From Sphingobacterium sp. (GTDB taxonomy: Bacteria; Bacteroidota; Bacteroidia; Sphingobacteriales; Sphingobacteriaceae), in assembly GCA_031277685.1 (NCBI GenBank), contig JAITLV010000121.1, positions 1 to 64,000 on the forward strand: DNA of 64,000 nucleotides. The letters are read 5' to 3'. A program made the position numbers and the translations under genes. This document shows positions 52,310 through 61,098 of this stretch, piece after piece. The notes below the pieces were generated by a model that was given only the letters and a program-made list of their open reading frames with translations, was not told the origin of the DNA and did not search any database. Within the stretch, counting starts at the first letter, position 1. Each line of letters opens with the position of its first letter.

Positions 52310-53638
52310 TTATTGAATACTATCGACTAACTCTTGGTAATAATCTAAACCCAAGTGTGTAATCAAATCTTCACCCATAATATGGCGTAAGGTATTTTGT
52401 AACTTCATCAATTGTTTGAAGATATCATGTTCAGGAGGTAAACCTGGTGCCGTTTGTGGAGATTTCAAATAGAATGACAACCACTCTTGGATACCTGACA
52501 TACCGGCACGTTGCGCCAAATCAATAAATAATGCTAAATCCAATGCAACCGGAGCCGCCAAAATCGAATCACGGCATAGGAAATTGATTTTGATCTGCAT
52601 TTTATAACCTAACCAACCGAAGATATCAATGTTATCCCAAGACTCCTTGTTGTCACCGTGAGGTGGGTAGTAATTGATACGCACTTTGTGATATAAATCA
52701 CCGTACAATTCTGGATTCTTTTTCGCATCTAGAATTTCTTCCAATACGGACAATTTAGATACTTCTTTTGTTTTGAAGTTTTCAGGATCATCCAGTACCA
52801 ATCCATCACGGTTACCTAAGATATTAGTTGAAAACCAACCTTCTACACCGAGAGCTCTAGCCTGAAGACCAGGAGCAACAATTGTTTTCATCAATGTTTG
52901 ACCTGTTTTGAAGTCTTTTCCAGCAATCGCAACACCATATTCTTGTGCTAACTCTACGATAGCAGGAACATCACATGTCAAGTTTGGAGCACCATTGACA
53001 TAAGGAGCACCTTCTTTGATCGCTGCATAACAGTAGATCATACTTGGAGGTATACGTTGATCATCATTGTCCAATGCTTCTTCTAATTTTGCAATAGTTG
53101 AGAAAGCTTCATTTGTCTCAATATAGCGTTCAGTAGAACCACACCAAACCAATACCACACGGTCTAAGCCATGTTTTTCTTTAAATTCTCGGATATCACG
53201 TTGTACAGCATCAGCTAATTCACGGCGTGTTTTCTCAGATTTGATATGCGTGCCATCCAAATTTTTCACAAAATTCCGGTCGAACACCGCTTTCATTGGT
53301 TGGATTGCTTCCAATTCAGCTTTTACAGCATCTAATTGGCCTTGTTCCAATACCTGCGCCTTTGATGCTGCTTCGTACACATTGTCTTCGTATACGTCCC
53401 AACCACCAAAAACGACGTCTTCCAACTTTGCCAAAGGGACGAAATCCTTGATTAATGGATTTCTGTCTTCAGTGCGTTTACCTAAACGGATTCTGCTCAA
53501 TTGAGAAACAGATCCTATTGGTTTTGAAAAACCTTTGTTTATAGATGCCACACCAGCGATCAATGTAGTAGCCACAGCACCCAATCCTGGAATAAGAATA
53601 CCCAATTTACCATTGGCATCTTTCACTTGTTGTCCCAT
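52310..53638 (-). CDS. ino1: myo-Inositol-1-phosphate synthase
   Basis: A 442-residue NAD-dependent isomerase that converts glucose 6-phosphate to inositol 1-phosphate, the committed step of inositol-lipid synthesis. It carries GKLGILIPGLGAVATTLIAG (NAD site, about 10-30), DVVFGGWDVYEDNVYEAA, the VAIAGKDFKTGQTLMKT segment with the conserved Lys, NILGNRDG and NKESWDNIDIFGWLG. Length is that of bacterial MIPS. It is the first gene of the inositol-lipid locus and is separated from the rest by a terminator and a structured leader, so the downstream genes may be separately controlled. Confidence 0.95.
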   Translation of the reverse strand: MGQQVKDANGKLGILIPGLGAVATTLIAGVASINKGFSKPIGSVSQLSRIRLGKRTEDRNPLIKDFVPLAKLEDVVFGGWDVYEDNVYEAASKAQVLEQGQLDAVKAELEAIQPMKAVFDRNFVKNLDGTHIKSEKTRRELADAVQRDIREFKEKHGLDRVVLVWCGSTERYIETNEAFSTIAKLEEALDNDDQRIPPSMIYCYAAIKEGAPYVNGAPNLTCDVPAIVELAQEYGVAIAGKDFKTGQTLMKTIVAPGLQARALGVEGWFSTNILGNRDGLVLDDPENFKTKEVSKLSVLEEILDAKKNPELYGDLYHKVRINYYPPHGDNKESWDNIDIFGWLGYKMQIKINFLCRDSILAAPVALDLALFIDLAQRAGMSGIQEWLSFYLKSPQTAPGLPPEHDIFKQLMKLQNTLRHIMGEDLITHLGLDYYQELVDSIQ

Positions 53639-54187
53639 ATTAATTCTATATACTTAAATTGTTATTTAATTGATGTTTTATGATAAAATAATTCTTAAAA
53701 TTAGCTTAAAAAAACATATTTCATACCTGCCATCGCTTTATTTATAAAATCGTGACAATCGCTTTTTCGATAGCTATTTGAAAGCAAATGAAACAAGATG
53801 AAACAAATCATCAGCATTAGACGCAATCGCACATCTCATTGAAATTTAAGGCATTTGACCGAACTTTCGAAAAAAAATATAATCATAACTAATTTTACTC
53901 AATATATTAACATTAAAAAACTAATCCAAATACAATTCAAAAAAAGTTATTCTTTCTAAAAAATTGGTCAATTTTTCTTTTTCTATTTCCCACAAATATG
54001 ACAATAAAATTGGAAAATGATTTCGGGAGCCTTACCTTTAGGCTGATATTGCAACATCATGAGCGCTGATCAACTAGCAAACCGAGCATAAACTGTTCAT
54101 GATAGCTCCATGACCATTAAGAAAACAACCGAGTGTGATAAGTTTATGTGAACCATGAAAATCAACATTTATAAATTAAATATTTCA
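53639..54187. other. Intergenic region between ino1 and the S15 hydrolase gene
   Basis: 549 bp of AT-rich sequence between divergent genes. TAATTTTA (minus, near 53697) and TAAGTTTA (plus, near 54139) resemble -7 boxes but have no clear -33 partners. No hairpin, repeat or open frame of note. Confidence 0.4.
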
Positions 54188-56047
54188 ATGAAAACTACAG
54201 TCTCGTTTTTGGCTTTAGCCCTATTAACCGGGAGCCAACTCCAGGCACAGACGGACACAGATTCCGCTTATGTGCGAGATCACTATGAAAAGACCGAAGT
54301 AACTGTTCCGATGAGAGACGGTAAGAAATTGTTCACAGTGATCTACAGCCCCAAAGACAAATCCAAGAAATACCCAATTTTACTAAACCGTACGCCTTAT
54401 ACAGTGGGTCCTTATGGTCAAAATGAGTACAAAAAAAGCCTGGGAAACTTCCCTGCAATGATGCGGGATGGATATATCTTTGTCTATCAAGATGTTCGCG
54501 GAAAATGGATGAGTGAAGGTGATTTTGAAGACGTCCGCCCCACGAACCTGAGTAACGACAAGAAAGCATTTGACGAGAGCACTGATACCTATGATGCCTT
54601 GGAATGGCTGCAAAAGAATATGAAGAACTATAATGGGAAAGCTGGTCTTTATGGTATTTCGTATCCAGGATTCTACTCCACCGTTGGATTGGTTAAAACG
54701 CACCCTAGCCTTAAAGCCGTCTCACCACAGGCTCCAGTGACCGACTGGTTTATTGGGGATGACTTCCACCACAATGGTGTATTATTCCTACAGGATGCAT
54801 TCACATTTATGTCAACCTTTGGGGTGCCGCGCCCCAAACCTATTACCCCAGACCAATTCAAAAGTAAGATTCAGATCAACGAAGTTGATAAATATAATTT
54901 CTTCCTGGAAGCGGGAACGGCAAAGGAACTCAAAGAGAACTATTTTGGAGATTCTGTACAATTCTGGAATGATCTATTTAAACATCCTAACTATGATAAT
55001 TTCTGGAAGAACCGTGTCATCACCAATTACCTACAGGACGTCAAACCCGCAGTCATGGTTGTCGGCGGTTTTTTTGATGCTGAAGATGCCTATGGGACTT
55101 TCAAGACCTATAAATCTATCGAAGAAAAGAGCAAAACAAATAATTCGATCCTAGTTGCGGGTCCATGGTATCATGGAGGGTGGGTACGGGCTGCAGGAGA
55201 TCATCTAGGTGATATCTACTTTGAGAAAAAGACTAGTATCACCTATCAGGAAAAATTTGAACAACCTTTCTTTAGTCATTATTTAAAAGAAGAAGGTAAT
55301 TTCTCGGCTGCCGAAGCTAATATTTTTATTTCTGGCAGCAATGAATGGAAACAATTTGAGCAGTGGCCTCCTAAAGATGTCGAGACGAAAAAACTATATT
55401 TTCAGCCTCAGGGAAAACTAGGCTTTGAAAAAGTCCAACGCACAGACTCCTGGGATGAATATGTAACTGACCCCAACAAACCCGTTCCACATCAGGGAGG
55501 ACTGATTCAGAATCGTACCCGTGAGTACATGGTCGATGATCAGCGTTTTGCTGCCAATCGTCCAGACGTGATGACTTATCAAACAGCGCCGTTGACAGAA
55601 GATATAACCATTGTAGGCCCAATCAAAAACTTCCTAAAAATATCTTCTACAGGCACCGATGCTGATTATGTTGTTAAACTCATTGATGTCTATCCAAATA
55701 ATGCACCAAGCTTTGAAGGAAAAACAATGGCGGGATACCAAATGATGGTCAGAGGTGAAATCATGGCCGGAAAATATAGGAACGGCTTTGACAAACCACA
55801 AGCATTGACACCGGGTATGGTAGAAAAAGTGGATTTTGTTATGCCTGATATTGCCCACACTTTTAAGAAAGGTCATCGTATTATGGTTCAGGTACAAAAT
55901 TCCTGGTTTCCTTTAGCTGAACGAAATCCACAGGTATTTATGGAACCTTACACAGCAACCAAAGCCGATTTCCGCAAAGCGACACAGCGCATTTTTCACG
56001 ATGTCAATAATGCGACCTACATCGAATTTGATGTCTTAAAAAAATAA
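54188..56047 (+). CDS. CocE/NonD (S15) family hydrolase, secreted
   Basis: A 619-residue exported alpha/beta-hydrolase of the X-Pro dipeptidyl-peptidase/cocaine esterase family. A signal peptide covers residues 1-20 (SQLQAQ). The nucleophile is Ser158 in GLYGISYPGF. The domain continues with SPQAPVTDWFIGDDFHHNG, the acid region VVGGFFDAEDAYG, the His in VAGPWYHGGW, and a C-terminal jelly-roll (HQGGLIQNRTREYMVDDQR onward). Such enzymes cleave acyl esters, amides or beta-lactam side chains; the substrate is unknown. I use ATG at 54188 (MKTTVSFLALALL); an in-frame ATG at 54155 would add a charged stretch before the signal. Confidence 0.93.
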   Translation: MKTTVSFLALALLTGSQLQAQTDTDSAYVRDHYEKTEVTVPMRDGKKLFTVIYSPKDKSKKYPILLNRTPYTVGPYGQNEYKKSLGNFPAMMRDGYIFVYQDVRGKWMSEGDFEDVRPTNLSNDKKAFDESTDTYDALEWLQKNMKNYNGKAGLYGISYPGFYSTVGLVKTHPSLKAVSPQAPVTDWFIGDDFHHNGVLFLQDAFTFMSTFGVPRPKPITPDQFKSKIQINEVDKYNFFLEAGTAKELKENYFGDSVQFWNDLFKHPNYDNFWKNRVITNYLQDVKPAVMVVGGFFDAEDAYGTFKTYKSIEEKSKTNNSILVAGPWYHGGWVRAAGDHLGDIYFEKKTSITYQEKFEQPFFSHYLKEEGNFSAAEANIFISGSNEWKQFEQWPPKDVETKKLYFQPQGKLGFEKVQRTDSWDEYVTDPNKPVPHQGGLIQNRTREYMVDDQRFAANRPDVMTYQTAPLTEDITIVGPIKNFLKISSTGTDADYVVKLIDVYPNNAPSFEGKTMAGYQMMVRGEIMAGKYRNGFDKPQALTPGMVEKVDFVMPDIAHTFKKGHRIMVQVQNSWFPLAERNPQVFMEPYTATKADFRKATQRIFHDVNNATYIEFDVLKK

Positions 56048-56058
56048 AAACTCACAGA

Positions 56059-56092
56059 TACTCAGGGCCATTTTTTATAATGGTCCGGAGTA
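56059..56092. terminator. Terminator between the S15 hydrolase and CynX-type genes
   Basis: A 14-bp stem with one mismatch, TACTC-x-GGGCCATT (56059-56072) with 56079-56092, and a 6-nt loop, between convergent stops. Confidence 0.75.
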
Positions 56093-56115
56093 TTTATCAA
56101 CTGCTGCATCGCAAA

Positions 56116-57324
56116 CTACGCTTCTTCCACAAATTTGTTCTCCGCAGCTTTTATCCCTGTAAATAACAATAAGATAATACTGACTGCAAGAAAATAAAAC
56201 GAGAAGTTCCAAGAGGGATCGATTTCGTGCAATTTACCAAAAATCGGCGGGCCGAAGGCTGCGATCAGATAACCGACTGATTGTGCCATTCCGGAAATTT
56301 TGATGGCATTTACTGTAGATTTTGCTCGTAAACTGAAAAAGAGAATGGAAAGACTAAAGGACAATCCATTGGACAACCCCAATAAGATGGCCGCTACATA
56401 AATTCCCGTCAGCTTGTATATAAAGAAGATTAAAATACTTCCCAACATACCTACAGCAACAGCCACAGCCATAAGCCGTTGATCTTTCATCCGATGGGCA
56501 ATAATAGGTCCGATAAACATAATGGGAATCATTGCTATCTGAATCAGAAACAACAACCAGCCGGTATCATTGGCAGCCATGCCATAATCGATCAGTACTT
56601 TTGGCAACCATGAAATCAGACTATAATACACCAACGATTGAATACCCATAAAGATACTGATGTACCAAGCCAATCTGGACCTAAAAATATGCCCAATACC
56701 AGTTTGCAATTGTTTCTTTTGCACGGCAACGTTATCCCGCTGTATAGGCAACTGATCAAAGAAAACAGCTATAATAGATAATATAGCCAATACAACCCAT
56801 ACCCCTAGCGATCCCCGCCATCCGAAACCGGTCCATTCTCCGAGCCGTAAACTAAAGCCCGATGCAAAGGCTGCTGTCAGATTCATTGCAACAGCGAAAA
56901 CACCCGTCATCAGTCCGATATGATTTGGGAAACTGGTTTTAATATAACCTGGAGCAACCACATTCCCCACACAGATCCCTAAACCAATCATGACAGATCC
57001 AACAAACAATGTCGTTGTACCAGCCCACACCCTAACGATGATTCCAATGGCAAGGACTATGAGTCCAAACAATAAAAAACGATGCATCCCCAGCACATGA
57101 GAATATTTACTCACAGCCACTGAGCAGCTCGCAAACATGAAAAGAGGGATTGCTGTCAATAGACTACTCTGAAAACTATCTAGTGTCAAAGATTCACTGA
57201 TTTGTCCCAAAACCGGACCTACCGCCGTAATAGGTGACCGCAAATTTGTAGAAACCAAAATAACGACCAATACGGACAACCAGCTCCAGGAAACAGTGAT
57301 TGATTTTTGCTTATTATTATTCAT
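56116..57324 (-). CDS. MFS transporter, CynX/NimT family
   Basis: A 402-residue major facilitator with 12 predicted helices. The family signature is NLRSPITAVGPVLGQI near the N-terminus (residues about 25-40), with MFASCSVAVSKYSHVLG in the first loop. CynX/NimT members carry cyanate, 2-nitroimidazole or other small compounds; the substrate here is open. I use ATG at 57324 (MNNNKQKSITVSW); an in-frame ATG at 57399 would add 25 residues that do not look like a helix or signal. It is divergent from an AraC-type regulator (57486), which probably controls it. TAACTTTG (57432-57439, minus) may be its -7 box. Confidence 0.9.
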   Translation of the reverse strand: MNNNKQKSITVSWSWLSVLVVILVSTNLRSPITAVGPVLGQISESLTLDSFQSSLLTAIPLFMFASCSVAVSKYSHVLGMHRFLLFGLIVLAIGIIVRVWAGTTTLFVGSVMIGLGICVGNVVAPGYIKTSFPNHIGLMTGVFAVAMNLTAAFASGFSLRLGEWTGFGWRGSLGVWVVLAILSIIAVFFDQLPIQRDNVAVQKKQLQTGIGHIFRSRLAWYISIFMGIQSLVYYSLISWLPKVLIDYGMAANDTGWLLFLIQIAMIPIMFIGPIIAHRMKDQRLMAVAVAVGMLGSILIFFIYKLTGIYVAAILLGLSNGLSFSLSILFFSLRAKSTVNAIKISGMAQSVGYLIAAFGPPIFGKLHEIDPSWNFSFYFLAVSIILLLFTGIKAAENKFVEEA

Positions 57325-57485
57325 AGAAATTATTTGTTTCTTGTTCGGGATGAGCAATATCTGACCAATAGATCCATTTTGGAAATGAATAACATACATT
57401 CTATGGCATCATCCGCCGAACTATTTTTTACAAAGTTATATTCAGTTATTTAATTAAATTTGCCATTGATTTAATTTATAACGAC

Positions 57486-58265
57486 ATGGGCTGTTCAAAT
57501 CATATTGTAACAATTGAAGGGATAGAGAAATCTAATTTTGTCTGGTTTGAAGAAAATTGGATTCACGATGATGCACTGCATACCCATCGCAAAGCACAAT
57601 TAATTTATGTCGAGCAAGGTTTTCAATACCTAACTGTAGCAGGAAAAATGTATCTACTTCCCCAGAATCATGTGGCATGGGTTCCTTCAAATGCCCTACA
57701 TAAAACGAATTCACATTCTGAACGTATCAAGTTAATGACATTATTTTTTGACATGGAGCCAGGGGATCAATTTTTCGAAAATGTTCAGATATTTGCTGCC
57801 CCAAAAGTGTTAAGAGAAATGATTCGCTATGCTGAAAAATGGTCAAAACTAACAGAAGAAAATGAACATGAAAAAATTTTCCTCCGAGCAATACGCAACG
57901 AACTGCCATCTTTCGGATCGCGACTACTGCATCTAGAAATTACATTGCCAAGTGAAAATAGGTTACAGACAGTATTGAATCACCTGCATGACCACTATAC
58001 CCACCCAATTAAAATGGAAGATATTGCTATATTATCCAACCTGTCACTACGTACTGTGGAAAGGTTATTTAAGAAAGAAACAGGAATGACACTCGTGAAA
58101 TATCAACAATTTCTCCGAATAATCAAGAGTCTTGAACTTTTAAGCACAAAGGAACTCACCATATCTCAGATTGCATATCAAGTTGGATACCAAAGTGTAC
58201 AAGCTTTTACCAACAGTTTTTTTGCAGTCATGGGTTACCGCCCATCCACATTCATCGCCGATTAA
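57486..58265 (+). CDS. AraC family transcriptional regulator
   Basis: A 259-residue regulator. A cupin-type N-terminus covers about 20-85 (HTHRKAQLIYVEQGFQYLTVAGKMYLLPQNHVAWVPSN), and the AraC helix-turn-helix pair covers about 165-257 (EDIAILSNLSLRTVERLFKKETGM, then ISQIAYQVGYQSVQAFTNSFFAVMGYRPS). It is divergent from the CynX-type transporter and is the likely regulator of it. TAAATTTG (57453-57460) resembles a -7 box, but no good -33 box is seen. Confidence 0.93.
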   Translation: MGCSNHIVTIEGIEKSNFVWFEENWIHDDALHTHRKAQLIYVEQGFQYLTVAGKMYLLPQNHVAWVPSNALHKTNSHSERIKLMTLFFDMEPGDQFFENVQIFAAPKVLREMIRYAEKWSKLTEENEHEKIFLRAIRNELPSFGSRLLHLEITLPSENRLQTVLNHLHDHYTHPIKMEDIAILSNLSLRTVERLFKKETGMTLVKYQQFLRIIKSLELLSTKELTISQIAYQVGYQSVQAFTNSFFAVMGYRPSTFIAD

Positions 58266-58338
58266 CAGCATAACGGATTAGTTTTTGTAGATTTTTAACT
58301 ACAGAAGCCAAAAGCTTTATCAAAAAAAATATACAAAA

Positions 58339-58370
58339 GTTGCACATGTGTAAAATACACACTATCTTTG
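58339..58370 (+). promoter_or_regulatory. Promoter of the candidate small RNA
   Basis: GTTG (58339-58342), a 20-nt spacer, TATCTTTG (58363-58370). It is an exact match to the housekeeping consensus, as good as the tRNA promoter. Confidence 0.8.
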
Positions 58371-58375
58371 TTGCA

Positions 58376-58441
58376 TCATAATTTAGGTTTATAATTGGTT
58401 ATTTAAGGTTTTCATTCTCCCCGTTTGAAAACCTTTTTTTA
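58376..58441 (+). ncRNA. Candidate short non-coding RNA (about 65 nt)
   Basis: A consensus promoter is followed after about 30 nt by a terminator: a perfect 10-bp stem, AAGGTTTTCA with its complement (58405-58414 with 58426-58435), an 11-nt loop TTCTCCCCGTT, then seven T. No start codon with a useful frame lies between, so the product would be a 60-70 nt RNA. It could instead be an attenuated leader of the gene at 58677. A match to Rfam Flavo-1 should be tested. Confidence 0.6.
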
Positions 58442-58676
58442 TTTCCGTAATCTGGCACCATCTTATAGCGACATCTCTCCTAAAGCCTATCCGGACAGGT
58501 AAAATATAGTGACAGAATCTACCGAAATCTATTCGAAAGACAGGAATCCAAATTAAATTCTTAAAAAATTCAATAATTCTTCAACAATACCGTATTTTTA
58601 ACCATATGTTTTAAAGTAGGAAAATCCTATTCACGGCATAAGCATAAAAATACATCGAAATAGAAAATAAACACAT

Positions 58677-59993
58677 ATGGCAGAGCATGGGGATTTACAA
58701 ATCGCGATATTAATCGACGCAGATAATGTCTCTTATCGCAAGATCGAAGAGATTCTGAATGAAGTCAAACGCTATGGCATACCTACAATCAAACGAATCT
58801 ATGGTGATTGGACGAATCCCTATGTGGAAAAATGGAAAGATAAACTCCTGACCCATGCGATTACCCCTATCCAGCAATATAGTTATACACAGGGTAAAAA
58901 TTCCACTGACTCAGCACTCATCATTGATGCGATGGATATATTACATTCTGATCGTGTCGATGGCTTCTGTATCGTTTCCAGTGACAGTGATTTTACGAGA
59001 CTGGCAACGCGTTTAAGAGAATCAGGCAAATTGGTAATTGGCATTGGAGAGAAAAAAACACCGAAGCCATTCATTGCTTCATGTGACAAATTTATTTATG
59101 TCGAGATCTTCGAAAAGAACCAGAAGAAAGAGCCTAATGCCAAGAAAAAACAACAGAATCAACCCAAACCCGTGCCCGTGGACAATGCGACCAGCATCGC
59201 TGTGCTTGACGAAGAGACACTGGAATTATTGAAAGATACTGTTGATGACACAGCGGATGAAAATGGATGGGCGTTTTTAGGCGAAATTGGCAGTCTTTTC
59301 AATAAAAGAAAGCCAGATTTTGATACACGAAACTATGGTTACGATAAAATGTCTCATCTTTTTAAGGCGTATACCGAAGATTTTGAAATAGAGGAACGTA
59401 ATACAGACAAATCAAGAATAAAACATTATTATATTCGAAATATTATCAAACGCCCTCTATCCGTCATTACTCAGGCAGCGACAACTGAACATAAAAAAAC
59501 AGTGGCGATCACAACTGCTGCTCCTTCAGATGTATTGCCAAAACCGGCGAATCAAAATATACGAAATAAAGGCCGCCAGGATAAAAAACGTCAAGATGCC
59601 GCTTCAGCGGAAAATCCAGTAAAAGAAATTCCAGCAGTTCAACGAACAGATGAACAAAAGTTAGTAGATACCACAGCGCAAAACGATACGCCTGATCGTA
59701 TGTTATTTCCAGCTAAAGGAAATAAGATTACAGCCGATGACGCTAAAAAATCACAGATCCGGATTACGAAAGATTTTAAACCCTTATTTCCGACGAAGTC
59801 CCAAAAGCTCCGAATCGTGATCAATTCCAACGAATATGAATGTAGTTTCACCTATCGCGGAAGAGGCTTTCATGTACTTAAACTAGGCAAAGATGCAGGA
59901 AGCCAATTGGGACTTGCAGAGGGTACCCAACTAGAAATCACGAAACTCAACGAACATACGTATAACCTCCAAAATCAATCCAGCTCACTTTAA
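58677..59993 (+). CDS. NYN domain-LOTUS (OST-HTH) protein
   Basis: A 438-residue protein. Residues about 8-150 are a NYN/LabA-type PIN-like nuclease domain: ILIDADNVSYRKI with acidic residues Asp14 and Asp16, TDSALIIDAMDIL, and VSSDSDFTRLATRL with the other acidic residues. Residues about 180-255 form an OST-HTH/LOTUS RNA-binding module (LELLKDTVDDTADENGWAFLGEIGSLFNKRKPDF, then YYIRNI). A low-complexity basic linker and a C-terminal beta-rich region (ECSFTYRGRGFHVLKLGKDAG) follow. NYN-LOTUS proteins are thought to bind or cut RNA. It is transcribed alone, with a terminator after it. Confidence 0.9.
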   Translation: MAEHGDLQIAILIDADNVSYRKIEEILNEVKRYGIPTIKRIYGDWTNPYVEKWKDKLLTHAITPIQQYSYTQGKNSTDSALIIDAMDILHSDRVDGFCIVSSDSDFTRLATRLRESGKLVIGIGEKKTPKPFIASCDKFIYVEIFEKNQKKEPNAKKKQQNQPKPVPVDNATSIAVLDEETLELLKDTVDDTADENGWAFLGEIGSLFNKRKPDFDTRNYGYDKMSHLFKAYTEDFEIEERNTDKSRIKHYYIRNIIKRPLSVITQAATTEHKKTVAITTAAPSDVLPKPANQNIRNKGRQDKKRQDAASAENPVKEIPAVQRTDEQKLVDTTAQNDTPDRMLFPAKGNKITADDAKKSQIRITKDFKPLFPTKSQKLRIVINSNEYECSFTYRGRGFHVLKLGKDAGSQLGLAEGTQLEITKLNEHTYNLQNQSSSL

Positions 59994-60015
59994 AGTTGGA
60001 TCAGGAGAAAAACAA

Positions 60016-60053
60016 ATTGAAGTACTGAATGCTTGAATCAGTGCTTCAATTTT
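60016..60053 (+). terminator. Terminator of the NYN-LOTUS gene
   Basis: A 13-bp stem with one wobble (60016-60028 with 60038-60050), a 9-nt loop and four T, 23 bp after the stop. Confidence 0.8.
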
Positions 60054-60235
60054 CAAACGATCATCTACAAACATGATCACGATTCATTTGAAAAAAATAT
60101 TCACGCAGTCCCTTACAGCATCCACGCTCACTAGACAACCTTAAGATCAAATTAAAACTCCCTGAAAACAACCAGTATATGCTTGTTATTTTCTAGTTAT
60201 ATTTGTTCAATACTGGTATTAACAAGATCATAAAA

Positions 60236-60622
60236 ATGGTGATACGTTTGGCGATAATACTTTCTTTATTAGGTTTCTTCCTTTCTGCTTGCGATCCGGT
60301 CCGCACTATCCAAGTCCAAACAAAGAAGGAAGATGCTCAAATTTTAATCTATTTAAAATCAACAGAAGGTAAACACGTTGGACTTTATTCCAAAAAAAAT
60401 CCCATTCAAGTATCTGTAAATACCAACACGCAATTCAGTCAGCATTTTTCAATTGGGAAATGGGATGCAGCATCCATTCGATATTTATTGGTCAATCAAA
60501 TTGATTCAATCGTCATTCACAAAAAAGGAAAGCAGCAATCTTATACCACCGCAGCAGCACTTCAAAAATATTTGGAAGCAAATCGAAAAACGTTTTCACA
60601 ACATGTGATACAACTAAAGTAA
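60236..60622 (+). CDS. Small lipoprotein of unknown function
   Basis: A 128-residue lipoprotein. A hydrophobic signal covers about residues 2-18 and the lipobox is LSAC, so Cys19 is acylated. The mature part is a beta-rich domain with repeated short strands (TIQVQTKKEDAQILIYLKS, IRYLLVNQIDSIVIHKKG). No named family is recognised. ATG at 60236 is used. TATATTTG (60197-60204) could be its -7 box. It lies just before two further small genes of unknown function. Confidence 0.78.
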   Translation: MVIRLAIILSLLGFFLSACDPVRTIQVQTKKEDAQILIYLKSTEGKHVGLYSKKNPIQVSVNTNTQFSQHFSIGKWDAASIRYLLVNQIDSIVIHKKGKQQSYTTAAALQKYLEANRKTFSQHVIQLK

Positions 60623-60695
60623 ATACAATTCACTTATTATAAACACAACGAATCGTTTAGTTTTCAACTAACAAAATTTTAAATCGAAAAATAAA

Positions 60696-61097
60696 ATGAA
60701 ACCGACATTTACAATAGGCCAAATTGAACAAGCACATCAAAAGGTGAAATCAGGTGTGGACTTTCCCAATTATATCCAAGCATTAAAAAATTTAGGCATC
60801 GCCCGTTTCGAGACCTGGCCAGCAGATAGCCATACCGTATATCAAGGGACAGATTCATACTGTAAAAGTAGTCCACCGCAATACACTGCCTTATCGATAG
60901 CGGCAGTATGTAATAAAACACAATTTTTGATGTACCTCAAACTACATCAACAAGGTCAAACAGATTATTATACGTTCTGTCAACGCTGTGCTGAAACAGG
61001 GATCAACAGTTGGGTAGTGTCTTTAAACGATATGACATGCACCTACTTTGACGTTAAAGGGCAAGCAATTTCAACGGAGCAGATACCGAATAAATAA
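60696..61097 (+). CDS. DUF1398 family protein (YbcV-like)
   Basis: A 133-residue cytosolic protein matching DUF1398: IEQAHQKVKSGVDFPNYIQALKNLGIARFETWPADSHTVY near the start, then LHQQGQTDYYTFCQRCAETGINSWVVSLNDMTCTYFD. The family occurs in many bacteria and in some phages, without known function. It is followed after 1 bp by a lipoprotein gene, so the two are probably translated together. Confidence 0.9.
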   Translation: MKPTFTIGQIEQAHQKVKSGVDFPNYIQALKNLGIARFETWPADSHTVYQGTDSYCKSSPPQYTALSIAAVCNKTQFLMYLKLHQQGQTDYYTFCQRCAETGINSWVVSLNDMTCTYFDVKGQAISTEQIPNK

Positions 61098-61098
61098 C

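Larger units (their letters stand above)
58266..58676. other. Intergenic region holding the candidate small RNA
   Basis: 411 bp upstream of the NYN-LOTUS gene. It contains a complete promoter-to-terminator unit (58339-58441, listed separately). The remaining 230 bp before ATG 58677 show no hairpin and no exact promoter. Confidence 0.5.

Noticed and set aside
53639..54187. Possible small gene or RNA in the ino1 upstream region
   Set aside because: Frames are short, no hairpin is stable and no exact promoter is present.
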